From Chaetoceros tenuissimus (lineage: Eukaryota; Bacillariophyta; Thalassiosirophyceae; Chaetocerotales; Chaetocerotaceae), in NCBI GenBank assembly GCA_021927905.1, contig BLLK01000046.1, positions 248,001 through 312,000 of the forward strand: 64,000 bases of DNA. The letters are read 5' to 3'. Positions 41,476 to 51,338 of the stretch are shown one piece after another. The number at the start of each line of letters is the position of its first letter. Position 1 is the stretch's first letter. The position numbers and the translations under genes are program-made. The notes below the pieces were generated by a model that worked only from the letters and a program-made list of their open reading frames with translations, did not search any database and had not been told where the DNA came from.

Positions 41476-43938
41476 CTAGACATTTATTTTCTGTTCGCTT
41501 TTCAATTCATATTTACATATTTTCACTTCATCTTTGTTTTGATTGCCTAATTTTACACTGACCTCCTCGACATCTTGATCTTCCTCTAGGCTAAGCACCA
41601 GTTGACGGTCTATAATCTGTTCAAATGGAATGAAAATAACATTGAAATCTAGGCAAACTTCATTGTCAGTTCCTCGAATTGGTAGGTACTCCTGGATACC
41701 GATGAAGTTTTGTTCTCTACCATCACTGCAAATTGCAACGATTTTACCAAGTCTCCTCTCCGTACCACTCTCACCATGAAAAACAATGGCATTTTCTGGA
41801 TTTTTTAGTGAGAAATGGAAACGAAGATACATTTCTTGGGCATTTTCTTTTTCCTTGCCGCTGTTTCCATTTAAAGACTTTTGAATTTGAACAAAGGCGC
41901 TTCTATAAAATCTTATTGGAGGATACATGCAACACTGTTGGAAAGACTCTTGACATCTATGGCAGTTTGGATGAGGAGGAACATGTTTATGACAAATGAA
42001 GAGGTGAACTGGAGGTTCCATCGGTGGAACAAGAGCAAATCTTTCTCCCCATTGAACTAAACATGGGGTCGTTTGACTCTTTTCAATATCTATAGCTTGA
42101 TTCAATACATATTGCAGATCCTCCAATGAGTGCCTCCTGGAGATGTGATTTCTCAAAAGATTCAAGTCAAAAAACTTGAACCGACACAGTGGACACTTGT
42201 GTGTATGTCTCTTATTTGTATCTTTTTGCTCTCTTGTGTATTTGACATTTTCATCTAAAAGTAGAGATAATCGTTGTGCTGAAAAGGGCTGTGAATGCTT
42301 TAGAATTTTTGGTGCGACAATGGGATCTTGAATTCGAGAATGAACATGGTTCGGGGCATCATCGGAAAAATGTAGCTCACGCTTTTGAACCATATTTGCA
42401 CATTGTTTCCTCTTTTGCTGCCCGGTCGAGATAGGATTCATTCCCAAAGCAATTATTTGGTGATGAGAGGACTTTCTCGGTGAACGCCATTCACGAAATG
42501 AATCCTCAACATCAGACAAGTGAACATTGCAACTTTGATCAGGTCTTTTCCGATGACTGAGAGTGTTCTCCAGGTTCTGGTATACTTGAAAGCCTCTTTT
42601 TCGTACTTCTGCTCTTTGATTTGTCTCAATGTTTTTGTTTTGATTGCAAAGGCTACACATAATACGGCCGTGTCTGCATCCAAATCTTGACTGTGTTGCA
42701 AAAACTTCTAGAAATTTGATGTAGTCAATGTGACCATCCTGTCCAGACTGAAAGTGATTAACAATCGAGAGTTCTTCGTCTACCAAGAGCTCATACCCTT
42801 GTTTGATCCAAATGTCGCGAATTATTCTGGTAAAAGTTGTCTTTGGAATACTACCTACTCGGAGATGATCAACACATTCAAACAAAGTTTTCATTTCTTC
42901 TCTTATAGATGGCGCTATTTCTTGATAACATGGTATGCATACAATATTTTGCCTACCTCCAGGGGTAGTTCGCTTGCTTACTTTACAAATGGAACAAGCC
43001 TTTGCCTCGCAAACTTGTTTTAGTGTGGTCTTTTCTCCTCCTAATTTTGTTGTCATGTTCTTTGGCTTCTTCAATTTGACAACGTTGGAGTTTAGCTTTA
43101 GCATACGAGCCGTTTTACTTGTACTTTCGAGTCTTTCAAAGAGTTTCTCCAATTTTTGCCTTGAATAAGAATTGTCTGGCTCCTTATATGCAAACAACAC
43201 TGGTTTGTTTGAGGCATCTTCAATACACTCTACTTGCGATTGCTTTTGTCTATGCTTGAAATAGCGGTAGAATATCTGGATGGTGATAGCTGCACGATTT
43301 TTTCTGTTGTCGATACTCTGTTTGATTAACAATAGCTTTTTTGCTATTTTGCTTCCATGAAGGACGCCTGCCTTGTGCGTTTTTGTATGTTGCAATGTTT
43401 CGTTTGCCTCTTGAGTATTCTCATTCTTCAACTGTAAATCCCCTCGAAGTAAGTCCATGTCTTTACTTTGATTCTCTCTATTGGATAATAGCTCTCGAAT
43501 CAATTGACGATCCTCCTTTCTGTAAATAATTCCATTCTTTTCGACAGCAGGTTGCCCAGTATGAAGTACAAAACACTCTCTACAAAGGGCAAGTTGATTA
43601 TGAATTCGAATTTTGACAGACTTGCCCTTGTGTCTGTTGCTGATGCAATATTTTTGCCTTGTCGCTTTATTCGGGCTTGAGCAAGAAATAGCCTCTTTAC
43701 ATTGATGTTCTTTTGAAACTAATCCCAAGAGATGATTTTGTCTCGATTCAAAAGACGAAGAATCCTTCATTTGTTGAAGTATGTAATGAATGGGATTCTG
43801 ATCCTCTACATCACAATCTTGAATCAGGGTTCTGAAAACATCATTCAACTTTCCATCTTTTTGCAAATTTTCAATTTCATTCAGTCGATTCCTTTCGTTT
43901 TGAAGAAATAGAGAATAGCGCTTATCGAGTTCATGCAT
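41476..43938 (-). CDS. IQ / EF-hand / zinc-finger multidomain protein, unknown function
   Basis: 820 aa from the ATG at 43938; the frame is open up to 43995 without an ATG, so a short upstream exon is possible. Visible parts: an N-terminal helix; a Cys/His cluster (HQCKEAISCSSPNKATR and LALCRECFVLHTGQ); an IQ-like helix (AAITIQIFYRYFKHRQ); two CxxC pairs (KACSICKVSKR, IVCIPCYQEI); an EF-hand-like pair of helices with a degenerate loop (SGQDGHIDYIKFLEVF); another CSLCNQ; a C2H2 finger (CPLCRFKFFDLNLLRNHISR then RH); and a C-terminal beta-rich domain (about residues 650-800) starting HPNCHRCQESFQQCCMYPPI. The mixture suggests a calcium- or calmodulin-linked structural protein, perhaps cytoskeletal or ciliary, but no family is recognised. 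Confidence 0.65.
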   Translation of the reverse strand: MHELDKRYSLFLQNERNRLNEIENLQKDGKLNDVFRTLIQDCDVEDQNPIHYILQQMKDSSSFESRQNHLLGLVSKEHQCKEAISCSSPNKATRQKYCISNRHKGKSVKIRIHNQLALCRECFVLHTGQPAVEKNGIIYRKEDRQLIRELLSNRENQSKDMDLLRGDLQLKNENTQEANETLQHTKTHKAGVLHGSKIAKKLLLIKQSIDNRKNRAAITIQIFYRYFKHRQKQSQVECIEDASNKPVLFAYKEPDNSYSRQKLEKLFERLESTSKTARMLKLNSNVVKLKKPKNMTTKLGGEKTTLKQVCEAKACSICKVSKRTTPGGRQNIVCIPCYQEIAPSIREEMKTLFECVDHLRVGSIPKTTFTRIIRDIWIKQGYELLVDEELSIVNHFQSGQDGHIDYIKFLEVFATQSRFGCRHGRIMCSLCNQNKNIETNQRAEVRKRGFQVYQNLENTLSHRKRPDQSCNVHLSDVEDSFREWRSPRKSSHHQIIALGMNPISTGQQKRKQCANMVQKRELHFSDDAPNHVHSRIQDPIVAPKILKHSQPFSAQRLSLLLDENVKYTREQKDTNKRHTHKCPLCRFKFFDLNLLRNHISRRHSLEDLQYVLNQAIDIEKSQTTPCLVQWGERFALVPPMEPPVHLFICHKHVPPHPNCHRCQESFQQCCMYPPIRFYRSAFVQIQKSLNGNSGKEKENAQEMYLRFHFSLKNPENAIVFHGESGTERRLGKIVAICSDGREQNFIGIQEYLPIRGTDNEVCLDFNVIFIPFEQIIDRQLVLSLEEDQDVEEVSVKLGNQNKDEVKICKYELKSEQKINV

Positions 43939-44495
43939 TGCATTGTCTACTTTTTTCAATTCTGTCAAATCCACAGCGTAGAACTCTTGTTTCAATCTAC
44001 AACTTCACGGTATTTATCACGCTTTGATGCATCATGACATCATGATGTGTCAAGTGTTACTGCAAGCTATCGCTCTGTTGCTGGAATTAAAAATCTACTC
44101 ATACAGAGTTTTCTGATCAATCAATTCAATACTTGCAAACTGACTAGAATGCCTTTTGGACTTTTTTACGGAGAAAAGAAAAATGAGCAGTTCAAAATTT
44201 GACACCTGTCAATATTTCTCCGCCTTTTTTTTTTCTACGTAGATATCTCGTAGAAAAATATGTCAAGGATAAAAAGTTCCTCAGAAATTGTCCGAGCATG
44301 AATGTTTCTGTTTTGTGTGGATAACAGAACACGGCGCACATCCTATCATCAATCATCCAAGAGAAACACGAACATTATTTTGATACGATAGAAAATTTCT
44401 ATCAAGCAACTTCAACTAACTTATTGCAAGAATCTAGCTAGACTGATACAAATTGAGAATCCACCACGCGAGCACTGTAAGAACAGAAAACAAAT
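43939..44495. promoter_or_regulatory. Divergent region, zinc-finger protein / LNR protein
   Basis: 557 bp between divergent starts. Contains the short repeat ATCATGACATCATGATG near 44031-44047, a near-palindrome, and a poly-T run near 44227. No known element recognised. Confidence 0.4.
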
Positions 44496-47400
44496 ATGAG
44501 CGGTAATAGAAGCGTAGATAGTACGCAAGAGAGTGCCACAGATGACAAACTCTTCTTACTCGAGAGTAAAGTTCGTACCTTGGAAATGTTATTCCGAGAA
44601 AGAGATCGAGAAATGCGTGAAAAGTTTGAAGAAGATCGTCTCTTACCAAAGAAGGAAATATCTGAGACATCTGTAGATCTAAGCTATGCCGATGGGAATG
44701 ATATAGATTTGAGTCCTTCCTCTTCTTTAACAACATCACAGAGTTTCTTCGTACCAAGATCTATCAAACAACATTCACCATCACAGGGACAATTGAGGAG
44801 ATCGCATAAATTATTTGAACAAAGCACGATGCTAAGACCGGATATGGTTAGAAGACCATCAGTTATCGAAGAAGAACTAGATATAGATGACGATTACAAG
44901 GATTTATCACAGGATACATTCTCGCTCATGATTTTGGCGAAACCATGTAGTTCACAATGGTGGTTTGGGTTCCTTACCTTTTTACTTCAGATTTGTTTGT
45001 TACTAATGATTGTAATTGATCAGTACTCAAGCAGCAAAGGGACCACACCTTTTGATATACCATACAAGGTAGATAAATTGGTTCATGTAGGGCAATTTCT
45101 TGCCCTCATGCTGTCTCTTGCAACCCAAACTGATTTGGTCATGTCGATTTTAACATTCATGATGCTTTGGACAGAGAGAAGAGTCTATTGGACTAAATTG
45201 ATTAAAGTTCCTGAGAATGCATCGCTATGGACCTGGTTAACAAGAATAGCCTTTCCTATTGCATGTGAATTTTTAGAAGGTTTATTTGTCTTAATTTCTA
45301 CCTTCGTGATTGTGATTCAGAGTAGTGATATCATCGATTTATTCAAGGACTTTGCTGCGATGCAATTGATTTCAGAATTTGATAATATGATGTTTTGGCT
45401 CGCGCTCCATGGGTATATGGGGACTTCTTTATCTGCTTCAGCAAAACAGGCAAGGAAGATTAGAGTTCACGATGACGTTATCAAAGCATACGGAGGAATT
45501 CCTTTGCGTACAATTATATTGCTCATGATTGGTTCTCTTATGATTAGTGGTTGGAGCTACATTGTTTATGGACAAGTCACCGGGCAATATTTCGAACTCA
45601 AGTATCCAACTTGTCATTTGACTGAAGGGGAAATTTTTAGCATGGGGAATGGAAAATGTGATGGGGGAAATGCCAATAGTATAGCGTGCGGATTTGATGA
45701 TGGAGATTGTATTGCATTTAACTTGGCATATCCAAACTGCAAAATCAACGAACCTAATGTGATTGGTGATGGAGTTTGCAATCAAGAATATAATACGAAG
45801 GATTGCTTGTACGATGGAGGAGACTGCTGTCCCATGGATAGTATTGATAGCCAACACTCAGGAGTCCTGGGAGATTCTTTTTGCAATGGTGGGGTGTTCA
45901 ACACTGAAGTCTGCAATTTTGATGAAGGAGACTGTGTGCAAGCAAAGAGGCTTTACCCAAAATGCGAAATTTTACTACAGACCGATGTCCTTTACTTTCA
46001 TGAGGACACTTTGAAACCATTGCCAGCACTTGGTGATGGTTTATGTGATGGAGGATTGTTTAACAATAGAGAATGTGGCTGGGATAGCGGAGACTGTTCC
46101 GAGTGCAATGCTATTGTACCTGATCGTAGCAAGATTGGCGACGGTTATTGCGACGGAGGAATTTATCTCAATGAACCCTCTTGCAATGACGACGGAGGAG
46201 ATTGTGCTGCATTTCTATATTATTATCCCGATTGTAATGTACGGGAGCCTGAAAAGATTAATGATGGCGTTTGCGATGGTTGGCCATATAATACTGAGGA
46301 CTGCGGCTACGATGGTGGAGACTGCGATGCTTGTAACGCAGCACTCAATAACCTCAATGTAGATTTTTATCCACAGTATCTTGGTGATGGTGTATGTGAT
46401 GGTGGCGCTTATTTAACAAAAGAATGTCACGAAGATGCGGGCGATTGCTCTGCATGTGTGGCTAATATGACTATTGACGAACGCAGGAAAATAGGTAATG
46501 GTGTATGTGATCTATACTTGAATACGACGGAATGCTCTTATGATGGCTACGACTGTATAGATCAAGAAAAAGAAATTCCATGCGTAGTTGAAAACGAAGA
46601 TAAATTGGGAGATGGTATTTGTCACGGTGGCGAGTACAATACGTTTCAATGCAACTATGATGGGGGTGATTGCATAGCATGCAATGACCTCGTAGATGAT
46701 ATTTCGAAAATTGGGGATGGAATTTGCCATGGAGGTCCATACAATACTGAAATTTGTGGAGAAGACGGAGGAGACTGCAAAGACTTCAATGAAAATTACC
46801 CAGACTGTCAAGTTCCAGATCCTAGTTTAATTGGAAACGGATTCTGTGACGGTAATATTTACTTTTCGGACGATTGTGGAGATGATGGAGGAGATTGTGA
46901 TTCCTGTGATGTAGAGTTCTCTTCATGGATAGGAGATGACATATGCGATGGAGGAGAGTATTTACAAGAAGAATGCTCAGTAGATGGAGGAGATTGCAAT
47001 GTGTGCATAGAAACACATGGAGGAGATGTTATTCTTCGGGTTGGAGATGGAAAATGCGATACAGATCTTAACACAACTTCTTGTGGATACGATGGTGGTG
47101 ACTGCCTTGAAAATGACACAAAATGCCTTGTTCCAAATGAAGCTTTGCTGGGAGATCAAGAATGCAACGGCGGTATTTACAATACAGCTGCATGCAATTG
47201 GGATAACGGAGATTGTATCGTGTGTAACTCAAAGGTAACATCATCAGAGCTTAATAGAATAGGTGATGGAGTATGCGATGGAGATATCCTATCTATTGAT
47301 GAATGCAACCTCGACGGTAATGATTGTATTGAATTCATCGATAATTTTCCTGACTGCAATGTTGAATTTCCATCCAAAGTTGGCGATGGGATTTGTGACC

Positions 47401-48539
47401 CTTCGCCATACTTTTCAGAAGACTGCGAATGGGACGGTGGAGACTGTGATTCATGTGCTGTTCCTGACTTTGAGAAGTTGGGTGACGGATATTGCAATGG
47501 AGGAGAATACATACAAGACGGCTGTGCTGAAGATGGTGGCGATTGTTCAGAATGCTTGAATCTACCTGGTATCGAACCATCAGATCTTGGTGATGACTAT
47601 TGTGATGTGAAATTGAACAGAACAGAATGTGGATTTGATGGGGGTGATTGTTTAGGATCAGATCTTTGCCTTGTCCAGCGAAAATGGTATCTGGGAGACA
47701 GCTTTTGTGATGGAGGCGAATACAATACAGAAAGATGCAATTTTGATTATGGGGACTGCGATGCCTGTAACGCAGCACTTGAAGCAGCTGGTGAAGATAT
47801 TGGTAAAATTGGAGATGGACGATGTGATGGTGGTTTGGTCATGACATTAAATGTATGTAATAAGGATGGGGGCGACTGTGAGAGATATTTGAATAATTAT
47901 CCAAATTGTAAGGCAGCCGAACCCCAAAGAGTCGGAGACGGAATTTGTCATGGAAAACTTCCTCATTACAACACCGTAGAGTGCGGCTGGGACGGTGGAG
48001 ATTGCTTGGATACACGCTCTCCAACATTATCTCCTTCTTCCCGACCTTCTAAAGAACCAACTACGAGTGCTCCTACAAAGGCACCAACAAAGTCGCCGAC
48101 ACCAAGTGTAAGTCAAGTGATGGGAAATTATTTCACTAATTAACAGCTTGTTTGATCTAAGCATCATCTGACTCATTCCATTTTCTTTTTTGTCTAGCCC
48201 ACGAGCTCTCCGACGAAAGCACCGACGACGAAAGCTCCGACGAAAGCTCGTATCACCCCTAATCCAACCAGTGAAAATAAATGCGAGGTGGAGTTTCCAG
48301 AGAGAATAGGCGATGATTGGTGTGACGGACAGGAGTATCTCTCTGAAGCATGCGAATGGGACGGCGGAGATTGCGACTCCTGTCTGGAATTTACGGGGTG
48401 GGACAGTCTTGAAGAGCTTGCTCAACATTTGGGCGATGGATTCTGTGATATGGAACTCAACATAACGGAATGTTCATGGGACTCATTAGATTGTCTAGAA
48501 AATGACGAGAATGTCACAGATGACTATTATATAATGTAA
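44496..48539 (+). CDS. Multi-pass membrane protein with 23 LNR (Notch) repeats
   Basis: Exons 44496-48107 and 48198-48539 (1317 aa), joined in phase 0. The N-terminal 150 residues are charged, with a short coiled coil, and probably cytosolic. Membrane segments at about 155-174, 198-222, 251-274 and 338-358 (plus a possible one at 295-315) follow. From residue 370 on there are 23 Lin12/Notch repeats of the form GDGxCDGG-YNT-C-DGGDC, each with conserved Cys and the Asp residues that bind calcium. The repeats are not uniform: a five-repeat super-unit recurs every 550-571 bp. A Pro/Thr linker (TKAPTKSPTPS) splits the array; the intron falls in this linker and the last two repeats are in exon 2. 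LNR arrays are extracellular or lumenal. In Notch they guard a protease site; here the role is unknown. No enzyme domain is seen. Confidence 0.88.
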
Positions 48540-48636
48540 ATGAAATCAATGCACCTTGTAACATATTTATGAATATTCACAATTCGTTTGTACATGTAAA
48601 GATCAATAGCTATAAAGATTAAGTTACAATTCGTAC

Positions 48637-50262
48637 TTATAAAATCTCATGCCTGTCAATATCATCTCTCCTATCATTCACCTCTCCATATTTTGGCACT
48701 CTCCAAGATAAAGAAATTGGGGTTCCTCTTTGTTTTTCCATTTCAATTCCACGTTCCATCTCTAAATCCTCTGCATGACCAAGTGGACTAGGTGCCATTT
48801 CATAAACAATGACACCAATTACCACCAATGCAAAAGCGGCATAAAAAAGTTTGGTCGGAGGAATGCTTTCTACAACCCATGCAACAATCACAGAATATAG
48901 GTCCGCTGTCAGAAGGGATAGCGTCAATAACGCCGACTCCGAGACGGATAGGAATCGGGTCATACAAAAGTTGAAGAGATATGTGCAAAATGCATAGGAG
49001 AAAATGAGAGTCATTGCCAATCCCTTTGAACAGGTTCTAGGGCCATTAAATGGATCATCAGCATACAATTCATATACTTCCAATGTGGTCAAGTTGCCTT
49101 CTTCTGAATTTGGTGCAAATATCTTTATGATTTGCTTTCTTTCCAATATAATGGCTTGAACTGCAGCAATCACAGTTCCAAAGATTCCGACACATCCAAT
49201 GTATTCATGAACTGAAACATAGTCCTTTACAAACATTTCAATCAACACATCGCTGAAACCAACCATCAAGCCACCGCAAATAGCGAGGATATCACCGAGT
49301 ATCCTTTTAGGGTATTCTGCAACTTGCGTTTCTTCCGATACATCATCAATATTTTCAATATTCTCTGAAGATTTCTCCAAGTCTGAGTAAATGTTGAGAA
49401 AGACTCCAATGACACATATGAAAGCACCTAAAACATGTGATATATTGTATCTCCTTCTCAATATGAATATCGATCCCACCATAGCTGCAAGGATATTAAC
49501 ATTATCCAATAGAGATGCAGATGGTAGCGGTGTATATCTATAAGCAAGAAATGTCAAGTAGGATGCTTCCACCAATGTAAATGCAAACGCAGCATAAGCC
49601 CACCAAGGGACACTCAATGGAAGCAACCCAAAACACATGGAATGGGACCTCTTGGTTGAGTTCGAAACATCATTATCCATTCCATTCTCATATACACTTG
49701 GCGTCATCGAATCTACTCGAGGATCCTGTGCGGTATTTCCTCTATTTTTTTCATCAATGGAAATGGAAGCACCTAATTCCATCCCTGTTTGTTCCTCATT
49801 TCCTAAATCATGGATGTCATCTTCATCATGACTGAATCCTCTCTTTTCCTCAACTGTATAATCATTATTGTATTTTTCACGAATAATAGCTATGGAATGC
49901 AAACTCATTAGTATGAATACCAATACTGTTTGAAATGTTGGACTGGAGACATTGCATTCAAAATGCATTGTTGCTGAAAGAGCACTACTACATGCCAAAA
50001 GTATCGACAAGAATTGTCCCAACAAGAGAATACGCCAGTGGGCTAGAAAGCGTTCTAAGCCATTCCTAAATTTTTCCTTTATACTGAAGCTTTCATCCTG
50101 GTCAATGGTAGATGCAGTGGACAGGTCATTTTCGCTCTGTTCTCTATAGTATTCAGCTTTCTTTTGACTGGTTTCTGTAGCATAGGATAGGTCATCATCT
50201 TGGGAAATAGAAGCATCTATAACATCTTGTTGACCTTCTTCGAATTCATCTTTTGCTGCCAT
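48637..50262 (-). CDS. SLC35F-type multi-pass transporter
   Basis: 541 aa, ATG at 50262. After about 85 charged cytosolic residues there are ten predicted membrane segments in the drug/metabolite transporter pattern: FLSILLACSSALSATMHF, TVLVFILMSLHSIAII, then a 60-residue acidic loop, PLSVPWWAYAAFAFTLVEAS, FLAYRYTPLPSASLLDNVNI, the AMVGSIFILRRRYNISHVLG hairpin, VIGVFLNIYSD, and the second half with ILGDILAICGGLMVGFSDVL, YIGCVGIFGTVIAAVQAIIL, FLSVSESALLTLSLLTADLY and LFYAAFALVVIGVIVYEMAP. The SLC35F1/F2/F6 (DUF914) group matches best. These sit in Golgi, plasma or endosomal membranes; substrates in plants, fungi and algae are mostly unknown. The gene is 3'-to-3' with the LNR gene (97 bp apart). 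Confidence 0.85.
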   Translation of the reverse strand: MAAKDEFEEGQQDVIDASISQDDDLSYATETSQKKAEYYREQSENDLSTASTIDQDESFSIKEKFRNGLERFLAHWRILLLGQFLSILLACSSALSATMHFECNVSSPTFQTVLVFILMSLHSIAIIREKYNNDYTVEEKRGFSHDEDDIHDLGNEEQTGMELGASISIDEKNRGNTAQDPRVDSMTPSVYENGMDNDVSNSTKRSHSMCFGLLPLSVPWWAYAAFAFTLVEASYLTFLAYRYTPLPSASLLDNVNILAAMVGSIFILRRRYNISHVLGAFICVIGVFLNIYSDLEKSSENIENIDDVSEETQVAEYPKRILGDILAICGGLMVGFSDVLIEMFVKDYVSVHEYIGCVGIFGTVIAAVQAIILERKQIIKIFAPNSEEGNLTTLEVYELYADDPFNGPRTCSKGLAMTLIFSYAFCTYLFNFCMTRFLSVSESALLTLSLLTADLYSVIVAWVVESIPPTKLFYAAFALVVIGVIVYEMAPSPLGHAEDLEMERGIEMEKQRGTPISLSWRVPKYGEVNDRRDDIDRHEIL

Positions 50263-51338
50263 ATTGGAAGGGTGTAGTTGAATCTAGCGAACTCTAAAGC
50301 TTCGAGTCCAAGAGGTATATTTAATGTATGATTGGGTATTCGTAGTTGGACAATAACAATTACAAACTATTGTCAGAGGGATGAGAAAAGTGTTCAATAA
50401 ATATTTATACAACTGTGCTTTCAAGAATTTGCGTTGGGTTCGGCAAGCGAGAAGGAAATTGTGTCTACATGAAGACCTGAAATTGGACTTCTTTTTCAGA
50501 GAATGAATGTTATCAACATAAGTAACATCATCGTCCTCGTCTCTCGTCTACTGCCGTCTGCACCTACTCGTACGTACGTAGTATTACCGTATATGCATGT
50601 GCAGGCAGATCCAGCCGAACCACAAAAGCAAAAGAAAACTTTATAAGACTCACATCCGCTAAATTACCAAAAGCTAACATTCTACCATGTAGCATGCGCA
50701 TATTAAAAATTTCGAAATTAGTAATTTACAAGGAATGAAAATGTCGTCAGTTGGGAATAGGTTTACATATACGTATTTAGATATGTACGGTATTTATTTG
50801 AACTCTCCAGTTAGTCAGTAAGCTCACTAGTCGGAGCTGTCGGAGCTCAACGATTTATAGAAATAGATTATCTAGAAATTTGATTTCTACATGCAAAAGT
50901 GTTCCATTACTTTTTGAATTGAAGATTCAATATTTTTAGTATGCTATAAGCTTTTAATATTGTTACCTTTTTAAGTTTTACATACAAGAGCCCCGCCCCA
51001 TTGTGCGAAGTAAAAGAGAAATTTCAAGGAATTTTTGCGTTTTGTTTAAAGGGAATGTGGAATATGGAATATATTCACAACTTCTCCGAAGTCCCGGGAA
51101 CTAGCTTCACTCCTTAAGTAAGTTACTTGAGGAATACAAAAAACTGTCAACTTTGGACAGCTCCTTATACTAAATTTCCCTTCAAAACAGTTGTAGCTTC
51201 AAACTTTTTTCATAAATCTTGCGGAAAGCAGGTTAAATGACTTCTCGTTTCCTTAGTTCCTACCCTCAACTCTAAGATGATCGATCTCATTACACTGTCC
51301 TTCAATATTATTAATCCCTGGAAACAAATTATCAAATC
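50263..51338. promoter_or_regulatory. Divergent intergenic region, SLC35F-like / RING-HA gene
   Basis: 1.08 kb between divergent starts, no open frame with support. Includes a GTACGTACGTA run near 50570 and a near-perfect hairpin, CCTTAAGTAA-g-TTACTTGAGG, near 51112-51132. No repeat family recognised. Confidence 0.4.

Noticed and set aside
45438-48428. Many minus-strand and shifted frames across the LNR array
   Set aside because: Mirror frames created by the repeated GATGGAGATTG-type codons; Cys/His/Ser-rich composition follows from the antisense of the repeats.
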